A stretch of DNA of 64,000 nt from JAPPHA01 sp964291635 (GTDB taxonomy: Bacteria; Pseudomonadota; Alphaproteobacteria; Rhodobacterales; Rhodobacteraceae): NCBI GenBank assembly GCA_964291635.2, contig OZ219890.1:806001-870000 (forward strand), written 5' to 3'. Position 1 is the stretch's first letter, and each line of letters begins with the position of its first letter. The position numbers and the translations under genes are program-made. Shown here piece by piece: positions 1 through 8,874 of the stretch. Under the pieces are notes generated by a model. That model was not told the DNA's origin, made no database searches, and saw only the letters and a program-made list of their open reading frames with translations.

Positions 1-1223
1 GTCCAGGGTCCGGCCGTGTTTCCCAGCCTCGGTGCGATCTCGGCGAGGGCGGCTTCCGCAAGTTTCCGATAGGTGCTGATCTTGCCTCCGATGACGGTGA
101 GCAGCGGCACGCCACCCGTATCGTCGGTTTTCAGCACGTAATCCCGCGTTGCCGCAGTCGCGGATCTGGTGCCGTCGTCATAGAGCGGCCTCAGGCCGGA
201 ATAATTCCAAACTATGTCGTCACTCGTCACCGGACGCCTCAGGTACTGCGACACGAAGTCGAGCAGATACCGCGTCTCCTCTTCCGTGCATGTCGGCGAA
301 TTCTCCGGCGTGACGTGCTCCTCTTCGGTGGTCCCGATCAGGGTGAAGTCATCCTCGAAGGGGATCAGGAATATGATCCGTCCGTCGCTGCCCTGGAAGA
401 AGTAACACCGGTCGTGGGCGTAAAGCCGGCGGGTCACGATGTGGCTGCCACGGACCAGCCGCACGGTCTCGCAGCTGTCCGACCCGAGCATCTCGCGATT
501 GATCTCGCCAACCCAGGGACCGCCGGCGTTGACCAGCATACGGGCCTGAACCTGCCACTGAAGATCACCGGACTCGAGTCCGATCTGCCAGGAATCGCCC
601 TCGCGCCGCGCACTGACAACCCGGGTCCGTGGCATGACTGCCGCTCCCCGGTCAGCAGCGTCTCGCGCATTCAGAACCACCAGCCGCGCGTCTTCCACCC
701 AGCAGTCCGAGTACTCGTAGGCCTTCAGGAAACCGGCCTTGAGCGGCTCACCGGAAGGATCCCGTGACAGGTCGAGGGTCGTGGTGCCGGGGAGGATCTT
801 GCGGCCTCCGAGGTGGTCGTAGAGGAACAGTCCCAGCCGGATCATCCAATCCGGCCGTCGGTGGCGCGACCATGGCATGACGGCACCCAGAAACCGTGAA
901 GCCGGGGTATTTCCCGAAAAACGCATGTCGTTCCGGCAGGGAAGCACGAATCGCATGGGGCGGGCGATGTGCGGGCTCATCCGGAGCAGCACTTCCCGCT
1001 CTCGCAGGGATTCCCGTACCAATCGGAACTCGAAGTACTCGAGGTAGCGCAACCCGCCATGGATCAGTTTTGTCGAAGCGCTGGATGTGCCGGATGCCAG
1101 GTCGTTCATCTCGGCAAGGCCAACCGATAGGCCGCGGCCGGCGGCGTCCCTCGCGATCCCGCAGCCATTGATGCCGCCGCCGATGATAAACAGGTCAAAG
1201 CCTGAAGGGTCGCCTGCCATCAT
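1..1223 (-). CDS. glpD: Glycerol-3-phosphate dehydrogenase, 5' part (cut by window edge)
   Basis: Aerobic glycerol-3-phosphate dehydrogenase: a membrane-associated FAD enzyme that oxidises sn-glycerol 3-phosphate to dihydroxyacetone phosphate and feeds electrons to quinone. About 407 codons are present without interruption; the 3' end lies left of the window. Visible features are the N-terminal FAD motif GGGINGCGIARDAAGRG (residues about 15-31), the GlpD signature SSASTKLIHGGLRYLEYFEF (about 55-74), WVEDARLVVLNARDA near 185, and the late GGKISTYRKLAEAAL block near the left edge. The start is the first of two adjacent ATGs (1223 or 1220), with a weak GGTGG about 10 bases upstream. No glycerol transport or kinase gene is visible on this side. 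The family assignment is secure; regulation cannot be judged. Confidence 0.95.
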   Translation of the reverse strand, partial: MMAGDPSGFDLFIIGGGINGCGIARDAAGRGLSVGLAEMNDLASGTSSASTKLIHGGLRYLEYFEFRLVRESLREREVLLRMSPHIARPMRFVLPCRNDMRFSGNTPASRFLGAVMPWSRHRRPDWMIRLGLFLYDHLGGRKILPGTTTLDLSRDPSGEPLKAGFLKAYEYSDCWVEDARLVVLNARDAADRGAAVMPRTRVVSARREGDSWQIGLESGDLQWQVQARMLVNAGGPWVGEINREMLGSDSCETVRLVRGSHIVTRRLYAHDRCYFFQGSDGRIIFLIPFEDDFTLIGTTEEEHVTPENSPTCTEEETRYLLDFVSQYLRRPVTSDDIVWNYSGLRPLYDDGTRSATAATRDYVLKTDDTGGVPLLTVIGGKISTYRKLAEAALAEIAPRLGNTAGPW

Positions 1224-2545
1224 TGTCACTCATATCCACCATTTTCGGGCACGATTATCCGTTCCACCGATCCCGTCAAGATTGCTCTCGAACGATTCGA
1301 TCCGGGTCTGGAGGCAGCTGTTTTCACCGATCCGTCCTGGTGATTGGACAACGACAGCTCAAAGCGCTTACGCCCGAAATCTCAACGGCGCACGAAGGCC
1401 ATACCGTTTACTGGCGGTCAGGGATAGATTCCATAGAACCGGGCATCAGGAGGAATGGTCTGAATCAGGCGACAAGTATGAGAAGGCAAGTGCGTCGTCG
1501 AATGTAGAATGCAATGGACGCGATGAACCTGTTTTCCCTGTCCGTTTTGGTCGAACTCGAAGTCGGTCCCGAGGACCCGCCGGACTGGTAGCTTCGCCGC
1601 CATCCATCCAGGAGCAACCGAATCCTGCACTTTCCTAGAATCGACAGGCGGAAAGGCGTTCTGCCAGGGCAAGAAGAAAGCTGCTGACAACCCGGGCAAG
1701 AGTTAACGCATTCCATGATTTTGGAGGCTGCCTAAAGGCTTTCCGGATACACCGTGGACGTAAACAGGTATCCGTCAGCCGCTGATCTTGGTGCACATGC
1801 CGGCCTGACCGAGAGCCTTTTCTTGTTCGGGGCCAGTGCACTGCCAAGGAGGGTGACTGGAGTGGGAACGAAGACAAGTTCCGTTGTTCGCGTTGTTTTC
1901 AGGGTTGGTGCGGCGGCAGGAAGACCAAAACTGCTCGCAGGCAGAAATCGGGCTCTTCCGGCGAAACCGGAATCCAATTCAGGGTTGTTTCGGTTTTTCT
2001 GCTTCAGCTCACAATACAGCGTTTTGTACGGTTCGGGGCGGATAGGGAAGGAACAATGACAACGGACAACCGTGCGGAATTGGCGGGAGGTCGGGAGCCC
2101 ATGCAGTTCGGCACGGTGGGAGCTTCATCAATCACCGACCGAAACTACATTTGTTGGTGGAATGAGGGAATCGAACGCGCCTTGTGATCTATCTGACCAT
2201 AAGGGCCGACAAGTGTCGAACTCTGGCTGCCCACACCCGTCAGGACCTGTCGGTCACGAGGCCAAGACACCTGTTACGCGCGTGAACTCTTCAAGGAAAT
2301 CGAACCTAACGATTGCGAACTTCAGCCGTTTCTGGAAAGTTCGAGTTCTCTTAGAAACCGAACGTCCGACGTTGATGTCTGAACCCGAAACCCGAATTTC
2401 CCGGTATTCTGGAATATCCGTTTCCCTCTCATCTCAGTGAAGTATCACGGTGTTCACCATTAATCGCCCCCTGAAAAAAGGACGCCAGACATACGCAAGA
2501 AAAGTCTATTTTCTTGCGCAGATCCCCGGTTACTCGGGGTTATAA
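1224..2545. other. Intergenic stretch without a recognisable gene
   Basis: About 1.3 kb between glpD and the end of the helicase array. The open frames here are short, lack ribosome binding sites and resemble nothing I recognise. On the minus strand near 2155-2185 the sequence ends in TTCGATT...CACCA and looks like a tRNA 3' end, but its T-stem does not pair. It could be the decayed boundary of the island that follows; I see no integrase. Confidence 0.5.
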
Positions 2546-4135
2546 TCAAGACTCGATCTGAACTATGGACAAGACAGCGCGGGCTCGGGTCATGGCAACA
2601 TAATGTTCTGGCAATTCACTGTTGGCCTGATCCGGGGCCGGAAGGTCGACGACGATGATCGCTTCGTTCTCAAGTCCCTTGAATTCGTCAATCCGGGCAA
2701 ATCCTACCTTATCGACCGGCATTCTACGAATCGAATACTCGTCCAATTGTCTAATCGTAATCGCTGTATCCACTGGCAAATCGGACACAGATGAATCGAA
2801 GTAATCAAACGGTGAGAGAATTGTCACTGAACCGGGCGCAAGACCTCCAACTTCGACAAGTTCCACAATCTCCCGCGAAATCTTTTCGGCAGACTCCTGC
2901 CGGTTGGAAACCATGCACCACCGGACATCGGGGCCTGCTCCGGCCCCGCGTGTGCCAATGTCTGCGCCCAATCTGCCTTGAACGTACTCAAGGATAACCT
3001 TGGTGTTCCGACAGTTTATGTTCAGAGGCATGCGAACCGGGTTGATCGCTTCAAGGTATTCCTTGGCACGCGAGTCATAGTGTCCGGAGAGTGCTTGATT
3101 GTTGAGATCAAAAAACCAGCACCAGCGTCCACTTTCCAGTCCGTCAGCCAGAACCTCATTCAGAGATTCGATACTGGCCATGTCGAACAAGTCCTGCCCC
3201 TCGTCAACGATCAAAGCGTCAAAGCGATCCAGCCCCGCCCGGCTGCAATCGAGTTGAATACCACCAATGAGTGAAACCGAAAGGCCGGGGATCGCCAACC
3301 GCGACGCGAGGTGATGCCTTAACCACGGTGAACGGCACACCAGAGCTACCTGCATACCTTGATCAGTCCATTCTTTTGCCAGCCTTTCAGCCAGAAATGT
3401 CTTTCCGGTTCCGGCACCACCCGTACACATCACTCTCGGATTGGCTTGCGCGATGTCCGCCATGCGCATCTGGTCTGCGGTCAAGCGTTCGATGCGATGT
3501 TCAACTTGATTCACTTGTTGATGCAACGGTACGTAACGTTTGACGGAATCAATTGCAGCATCTACGTCTGGACGAATGAACCGTCGGATAGTCGTCAGCG
3601 CATCGTCGTCCAGGAGATCCCGAATTCTGCCACGTTGTCTCCAATACGTGAATAACTGGCAAAGCCAGTGCCCGAAATCATGAATACACCTTCTGTCGGC
3701 GATCATTTCCAGGCTCCATTCCGAACTGCGGGTATCCCAGGTGCAATCAGGAAAAACGACCCCATATCCCGTGGCCACGCGATCAAGAACGTGACCGGGC
3801 AGGTTTTCTTGTAACTCCTCCATCAACCCGTGCATGGCTGTCTCCGCCTGACGAAACGGATCCTGCATTTGAAACGTTTCGCTGCCGTGTCCGTCCTGAT
3901 AGTGCCAATCGCCGTCTTGTACCGTGACCCGTCCGCCCTTCACTTCCAGTGCAAACAGCCCTTCCGGACCGACAATGACAAAGTCGATCTCAGGAAACTG
4001 TTTGTACGGATGTGTCGTTGGTTTCAGGGAATGAAAGGCAGAATAGCCGTTATCAAAGGTGAGACGAAGCCGTTCGAAAATCTTTTTTTCTGCATGGCTA
4101 CCCGTTTCGAACGGGGTGCCGGGGATCATTCTCAT
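2546..4135 (-). CDS. NERD-domain nuclease fused to UvrD-like SF1 helicase
   Basis: A 529-aa protein, last gene of the five-gene array. Residues about 10-110 form a NERD (nuclease-related) domain of the PD-(D/E)XK type, with D51 and the ALEVKGG strand supplying E64 and K66. After a linker comes a superfamily 1 ATPase: Walker A GGAGTGKT (about 239-246), Walker B VDEGQD (about 310-315), motif IV-like NINCRNT (about 373), motif V FKGLENEAIIVVDL (about 484) and motif VI HYVAMTRARAVL near the C-terminus. The family is known from genome-defence and DNA-processing contexts; a helicase-nuclease acting on foreign DNA is the likely role. The start is ATG 12 bases after the stop of the preceding gene, so translation is probably coupled. 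The ribosome binding site is weak. Partner proteins and substrate are inferred only from the operon. Confidence 0.85.
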   Translation of the reverse strand: MRMIPGTPFETGSHAEKKIFERLRLTFDNGYSAFHSLKPTTHPYKQFPEIDFVIVGPEGLFALEVKGGRVTVQDGDWHYQDGHGSETFQMQDPFRQAETAMHGLMEELQENLPGHVLDRVATGYGVVFPDCTWDTRSSEWSLEMIADRRCIHDFGHWLCQLFTYWRQRGRIRDLLDDDALTTIRRFIRPDVDAAIDSVKRYVPLHQQVNQVEHRIERLTADQMRMADIAQANPRVMCTGGAGTGKTFLAERLAKEWTDQGMQVALVCRSPWLRHHLASRLAIPGLSVSLIGGIQLDCSRAGLDRFDALIVDEGQDLFDMASIESLNEVLADGLESGRWCWFFDLNNQALSGHYDSRAKEYLEAINPVRMPLNINCRNTKVILEYVQGRLGADIGTRGAGAGPDVRWCMVSNRQESAEKISREIVELVEVGGLAPGSVTILSPFDYFDSSVSDLPVDTAITIRQLDEYSIRRMPVDKVGFARIDEFKGLENEAIIVVDLPAPDQANSELPEHYVAMTRARAVLSIVQIES

Positions 4136-4147
4136 TCCGGAAATCAG

Positions 4148-5740
4148 CTAGAGCATTTTGCGAATGGTTGTGGCCGTCTTGTCGTCAAGTCGCGAGTCGG
4201 CAAGCATATTCAAGAAGTCAATCCTGTTGATTTCAGGTGTCACCCTTGGTTCACCAGACAACTCGATTTGAACTGACCCTCCCTTCACAGTCAGTTTGTA
4301 TTCGCCCGTTCGCAAAGCGACCCGCGTACGGATGCAGTTCCATTTCTCATTCCGCGCCAGTGCCAGAGCCGCCTTTTGCTTTTTTGGCCGCCAATCCGAG
4401 TCTTCTCCAAAGAGTTCGCGCAATGGACGAATCCTGGGCGGGGGTTCGCCCAGTTTGAATCGGGTGTCGGCAAGCTGATGCGAAAGACGGGCCATGCGAT
4501 GGGATACTGAATCTATGAGGTCCCGGCCAGATCGGAGCCGAGTCGGAAGTTTGATCCAGCCATCTCGCACTCCAAAGAGGATGGCGGCTGCTAACCAATC
4601 CCGCTCGGTTAGGCGATCATTATCGTCGTACTCGAGAAGATCGTCACTATTCTCGCGCAAGAAAAACAGGATCAAGGCGCGATCCAGGGCGGCAGGGTGG
4701 CGGTCGAACAGTTCGCTGGACGTGAATTCCGGGAGCCCTGTCATGGACGTGAGCGTTTCAATTAGCTTCGTCACATGCTCACGCAGTTCTGAATCGACGT
4801 CGGAACAGGCTCCAGAAAGGTAATCGGTAATCGTCTGTCCGGCTGTACCTGTTTGCGGAATTTCACACAACCCGGCCAGCTCTTCGACGATTCCCCAAAA
4901 CAACCTGGCCTGAATGACGTCATGTCGTTCGTTCGGATCCACCTGCTGGTCAATGGAATCTGCCAGCGTGACCTTCTCGTCGAAGAACCAAGACCTCAGG
5001 CCAGATAGAAAAGGTCCTCTGAATCCGGTCGACTGAGGCGTGTCGTCGGGATCGAAAGCAATCCGGCACGCTTGAACGGCCTGTTCGCCGAGATTGCCAA
5101 ATTGCGTCAGCATTGCCATCACGCCGCCGGCGGCAAAAGAAACATGCAAAGGTAAGGAAAGATTTTCAGGCCCGCTGGAGGCAGGCCAGGGAGTGTTGGA
5201 GGCGTTTGTGGTGAACAATCGCTTCCCTGTCTTGCGTTTGAAACTCGTTAGAGGAACGTTTTCGTAGTCTTTTGCGTCTGCTTCGACGGTATTTTTTTCG
5301 AAAACCGATTGAAAAATTATCGATTCAATTCGGGACACTGGCAGCGGACCGGGAAACAACAGTACCTTGTGAGTGTCCTTGTATTCTTCAGGAAAACGTA
5401 TTTCCTCCAACTCGGCGCTCCCCGACGCAAATGCCCTGCCTGACAATCCTGAAAGGTCGACCTCTACGATGCAAGGTTTGAGGAATCTCTCTTCCGTTGT
5501 GGAATCTTGGATGGCTTGCCTAGAGGCCTTCTTGATGAACACGGGAATCCACCCAGGGAAATCTCCCAATGTGTCTTTGTAGTATTTGTCGCCAAAGCCA
5601 GATGGCGGCATTATCAGACCCGCGGAGAGCATGAACATGATGTTCATGTGATTGGTGATCAACATTCCCGTTTTAGGCGCCATTACCTGTTCTGACGGAT
5701 TGGCCCCGCCAACTAAATCCAGTCGCCCACTTCCCGCCAT
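4148..5740 (-). CDS. Uncharacterised 530-aa protein of the DISARM-like array
   Basis: I do not recognise this family. The protein is 530 aa, soluble by appearance, with no signal peptide, no clear transmembrane segment and no Walker, HNH, PLD or methyltransferase motif that I can see. The N-terminal third has a conserved-looking stretch MFMLSAGLIMPPSGFGDKYY (about 35-54). The middle has a glycine/alanine-rich helix SFAAGGVMAMLTQFGNLGEQ (about 205) and the C-terminal third is charged and helical. Its ATG shares one base with the stop of the upstream SF1 gene (TAATG), and the NERD helicase follows after 12 bases, so it is made with the array. A structural, sensor or effector role is possible. 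It is the part of the system most in need of a profile or structure search. Confidence 0.7.
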   Translation of the reverse strand: MAGSGRLDLVGGANPSEQVMAPKTGMLITNHMNIMFMLSAGLIMPPSGFGDKYYKDTLGDFPGWIPVFIKKASRQAIQDSTTEERFLKPCIVEVDLSGLSGRAFASGSAELEEIRFPEEYKDTHKVLLFPGPLPVSRIESIIFQSVFEKNTVEADAKDYENVPLTSFKRKTGKRLFTTNASNTPWPASSGPENLSLPLHVSFAAGGVMAMLTQFGNLGEQAVQACRIAFDPDDTPQSTGFRGPFLSGLRSWFFDEKVTLADSIDQQVDPNERHDVIQARLFWGIVEELAGLCEIPQTGTAGQTITDYLSGACSDVDSELREHVTKLIETLTSMTGLPEFTSSELFDRHPAALDRALILFFLRENSDDLLEYDDNDRLTERDWLAAAILFGVRDGWIKLPTRLRSGRDLIDSVSHRMARLSHQLADTRFKLGEPPPRIRPLRELFGEDSDWRPKKQKAALALARNEKWNCIRTRVALRTGEYKLTVKGGSVQIELSGEPRVTPEINRIDFLNMLADSRLDDKTATTIRKML

Positions 5741-6978
5741 TACATTTCCTTCCGTTGCAGTACGCCTGTGTCGGTGGGCAATATGCGTTCGATCTCCTTG
5801 TTTCCGCCGTGCTTTTTTAACATGAAAACCATCTCCCTGGCTCTCGCAACCATGACGTAGAAACGGCGTTTCGTTGCGTCTGGATCATCACGGCGAATAA
5901 AATGCTCATCGATATCAGCCAAAAGGACGATATCGAATTCGAGGCCTTTGCAAGTCTGTGCGTTAATGACGAGAATACCGCCTTCGTCAAAGGCCACATC
6001 AGTGCGGTTTCGACTATGGTAGGTATTGATAGGGGGAGGCGGGTTGTCGAGTTTCACTTCCGTGGACCGGAGTGCATTGACATAGCGTTTTCTGACTTCG
6101 TTGTTTGGCGTAATTATGCCGATGAGCTTTCGCGGCTCGCGGTCGGCGAGACGCAGGACTCTTGTCGCAACGGTTACAAATCTGTCCGGGCGGTAGGTAA
6201 AAAGAGACGGAACGGGTCCAGATGAAGCGACAGGAAGATCCGGAGGCGGGCTTGCGGGATCGCCCGTAAAGAAAGCATTTGCCAATCTCGCCACCTTGTA
6301 GCGATTCCGAAAGTTGTGGCGAAGTTCAAAGACATCGTGGGAGTCAATCACTAGACCATTTTCCAAGTCCATCCGGCTGCTATTGGACTCAGTAATTTGC
6401 TGATTCTGGTCTGCGAGGACAAAAAATCGGTCAAAACCCAGATTGAGCAAGGAATTGTAAAATTCGGGCGGCATGTCCTGACCTTCGTCTATCACGAGAA
6501 TCGGCCTCCGTTCGTTTCCCCCGACCGGCATTTTTTGAATAGTGTTTTCTACATTGTTCCAGTCGATTTCCCGGAAACTGTCATTGTCAGGATCGCAGCG
6601 CGGAGTACACTTACCCGTAATTGCCTCGAAGATTTCAATGAACCATGCCATCCACGTCCTGGATTTGAGTTTGGTGCCGAACAGTTGTCTGCTCGCATCA
6701 TTAAGTAGACGGTTGTAGACCAGAAAAACGTAGTCGTCGTTGTCGTTATGATGACGACGGGACCGGAGTAGCGCGAGCACAGATTTTCCTGTCCCGGGTC
6801 CTCCGATGATTAGGTGTCGGTCCTCTTTCGCACACGTGCGTAGCACCCTTTCCTGTTCCTTGCTGAGATCCTGGATGCCAGGCAATTGGTATTTTCGCTT
6901 TCTGATGTTTTCGGGCTGAAGACTGCTGCGTCGACTACGACTTTGGGCGCCAGGTAGTTCGATTTTGCGCTTGGGCAT
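5740..6978 (-). CDS. UvrD-like superfamily 1 ATPase/helicase of the array
   Basis: A compact 412-aa SF1A helicase-like protein. All core motifs are visible: Q-motif region LSKEQERVLRTCA (about 38-50), Walker A GGPGTGKS (59-66), Walker B LVIDEGQD (about 165-172), motif III FVLADQNQQI, motif IV LRHNFRNRYKVARLANAF, motif V NAQTCKGLEFDIVLLADID and motif VI RRFYVMVARAREMVFML. The extra 2B-type domains of UvrD/Rep are short or absent. The N-terminus repeats a small element (RKIELPGAQ near residue 4 and RKYQLPGIQ near residue 28) whose role is unknown. The ATG overlaps the TGA of drmB by one base (TGATG), the tightest form of coupling, which argues for a fixed stoichiometry with DrmB. Helicase fold is secure; role in defence is from context. 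Confidence 0.85.
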   Translation of the reverse strand: MPKRKIELPGAQSRSRRSSLQPENIRKRKYQLPGIQDLSKEQERVLRTCAKEDRHLIIGGPGTGKSVLALLRSRRHHNDNDDYVFLVYNRLLNDASRQLFGTKLKSRTWMAWFIEIFEAITGKCTPRCDPDNDSFREIDWNNVENTIQKMPVGGNERRPILVIDEGQDMPPEFYNSLLNLGFDRFFVLADQNQQITESNSSRMDLENGLVIDSHDVFELRHNFRNRYKVARLANAFFTGDPASPPPDLPVASSGPVPSLFTYRPDRFVTVATRVLRLADREPRKLIGIITPNNEVRKRYVNALRSTEVKLDNPPPPINTYHSRNRTDVAFDEGGILVINAQTCKGLEFDIVLLADIDEHFIRRDDPDATKRRFYVMVARAREMVFMLKKHGGNKEIERILPTDTGVLQRKEM

Positions 6979-8840
6979 CAGTCGGCCGGTCCGGCAAAGT
7001 CCAGAAAGGCCGGAATGCCGGGTTTCCCTCCCGCGACGAAAACCCGGTCAAGCAAAGCGTTGCCAAAGTCACAGCTCGGCTCGGGAACCAGTGTGCAGGC
7101 GTGGCAAGCGGCGCGATTGAGCAAGTCAGGCCCGTGCCCTTCCTGCTCACAGCACACGGGGTCGAGTGAACACCGGGCAGCAGATTCAAACGCTCTGGTG
7201 AGAACACGCAGAAATCGATGCGGTTTGGCAAGCTCCATCAGGCCGCCGAGCGAACCCTCCTCGTCAGGAACCGCTACGTAGATCAGTATTCCCGCCATTG
7301 GTTCGCTTCGGGTGGTGCAGTAGATGCGTTCCTTGAGTGATGCGGTGGGATATCCGGACTCGGCGTCAAGTTCCCGAATAACAAGGTGAGCCAATGTATG
7401 ACACAGGAGGAACCGGGGTGACACATCAACCTCCCTCCGCGTCGCATTCGGCCCAGTGCGTAGCTGGTACCGCATGTTGAATGCTTCCGCACGCTCCTTA
7501 ATCGCGTCAAGGTCCTGCCAAGCCCGCAGCATCGCTTCATCAAGCGTAAAGAAGATTCCTTCGCCATACATTTCGAGAGCCGGAAGCCATTTGGTCTCTC
7601 CTGTGATGTCGGGTGGTATAAGCTCTTCTCCTCCACCACGTTGGAACCCGTGCAGCACCAGGATTTCCTTCAACCTGTTGACAGCAACAAGGGTGGGAAC
7701 AGCCTTGACCACGCGTCGAGCAAAGTCGCCGCTCAACTTCTTTTCGAGCTGACGCCAGTCGTCCGTCTGGTGTTCGGTGACGAAGTCCTCATCTTCCCTG
7801 AGATCGGGAATTTTCTCCGTAAGCGCATTGAATTCGTCGGCCAGAAGATCGGTGTTTGTGATCGACTTGCCAAAAAGCGGATAGCCTTCGCTTATTTCCT
7901 TGATCGCTGTTTCAATCGCCTCGACTGTACATCGGTAGTTGCTTGCAAGCCGTTTGAGGGCGGCCTTGCGTGCTAAGGGGGTTCTGGCGTTCCGGACTTT
8001 CTGCTGGTCCCTTGTATTCCCGAAGAGACGGTCGGTGACAGTTCCATTTAGAATTCGCGATTCCGGGGGAATGACCAATGCGGAACGGGTCGCGGGATAA
8101 TGAACCCTGACGTCGTTGATCTCAACGACCTTGGCCTCGGCTTCCGGTGGAGAGTCGGGAAATTGCCTCACCCAGGGTTGAATCCAGGTTCCCCTCGGGA
8201 ATTGGACCTGTTCATCGTTTCGAAAGGGCCTGGACGATCCGCATTTTGTGCAGCGAAGTTCACGTCTGTTCTCGGTCTCCGTCAGAGCCAAGTAGGCCGT
8301 GGACCAATCGCGTCCGCATTGCTTCTGCTCTGGATGTTGACTGTTTCGGTGGGCCAGGGTGTGCCAAGGCACATCGGCAAGATGGCCATCTTCGTGAATC
8401 AAAACCCATGGAACCTGCTCAAGCCTGCTTTTGCAGACGTTGCACATATAGTCCGAGCGCGGAAGGTGAGCCTCTAAATCTGCGTTGGACCTACTTTCGC
8501 CTTGTCGCCGACGCGTTCTCCAGGGCGTTCGGTGCAAAAGCCCGCATTCAGCTTTCGAGCATCGCATCCAGGTCGGAAACCTCAATGCGGGAATCCATCC
8601 GATCATCTCGCCATTGCGTTCGATCGCACGTGGCGGTGTGCAAAGTGCCTGCTCAATGCCCAGCGCACTTCGAACACGGTCCACATAACGGATTTGGCGA
8701 TCCCGAGGATCGCTTCCAGGCGGCATCCAAGTTCGCGTGTCCTGAACGACCATCAGGCTTTCAGACCCACGAACTATGGCTCCCACCGAACAGTCACGCA
8801 GGAGGTGTGAGAGCCGAACCGAAACAAGTTCCTCAGTCAA
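6978..8840 (-). CDS. drmB: DrmB-like protein with DUF1998 (MZB) zinc domain
   Basis: A 620-aa protein resembling DrmB, the DUF1998 partner of the DrmA helicase in DISARM phage-defence systems. The N-terminal half carries several cysteine pairs typical of zinc ribbons: CSKAEC (about 114), CNVC (about 154), C-x-W near 195 and CTKC (about 217). The C-terminal third has the DUF1998/MZB pattern: LCHTLAHLVIRELDAESGYP (about 473), then CSLDPVCCEQ, CHAC and a further Cys before the terminal helix (about 558-590). In DISARM, DrmA and DrmB form the complex that engages incoming DNA. The start is TTG at 8840: an in-frame TGA lies just upstream and GGTGA precedes it. It begins 34 bases after drmA and overlaps the next gene by one base. 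Confidence 0.85.
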   Translation of the reverse strand: MTEELVSVRLSHLLRDCSVGAIVRGSESLMVVQDTRTWMPPGSDPRDRQIRYVDRVRSALGIEQALCTPPRAIERNGEMIGWIPALRFPTWMRCSKAECGLLHRTPWRTRRRQGESRSNADLEAHLPRSDYMCNVCKSRLEQVPWVLIHEDGHLADVPWHTLAHRNSQHPEQKQCGRDWSTAYLALTETENRRELRCTKCGSSRPFRNDEQVQFPRGTWIQPWVRQFPDSPPEAEAKVVEINDVRVHYPATRSALVIPPESRILNGTVTDRLFGNTRDQQKVRNARTPLARKAALKRLASNYRCTVEAIETAIKEISEGYPLFGKSITNTDLLADEFNALTEKIPDLREDEDFVTEHQTDDWRQLEKKLSGDFARRVVKAVPTLVAVNRLKEILVLHGFQRGGGEELIPPDITGETKWLPALEMYGEGIFFTLDEAMLRAWQDLDAIKERAEAFNMRYQLRTGPNATRREVDVSPRFLLCHTLAHLVIRELDAESGYPTASLKERIYCTTRSEPMAGILIYVAVPDEEGSLGGLMELAKPHRFLRVLTRAFESAARCSLDPVCCEQEGHGPDLLNRAACHACTLVPEPSCDFGNALLDRVFVAGGKPGIPAFLDFAGPAD

Positions 8841-8874
8841 GTGATTTCACCATCTTCGGTTGAGAAGCGAATTG

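Noticed and set aside
2150..2240. tRNA-like 3' end on the minus strand (TTCGATT...CACCA) next to the helicase array, considered as an attachment site.
   Set aside because: Only about three of five T-stem pairs form, and no D-arm or anticodon arm is found. Unlike 52897-52941 it is not a convincing tRNA fragment, so it is kept only as a remark.
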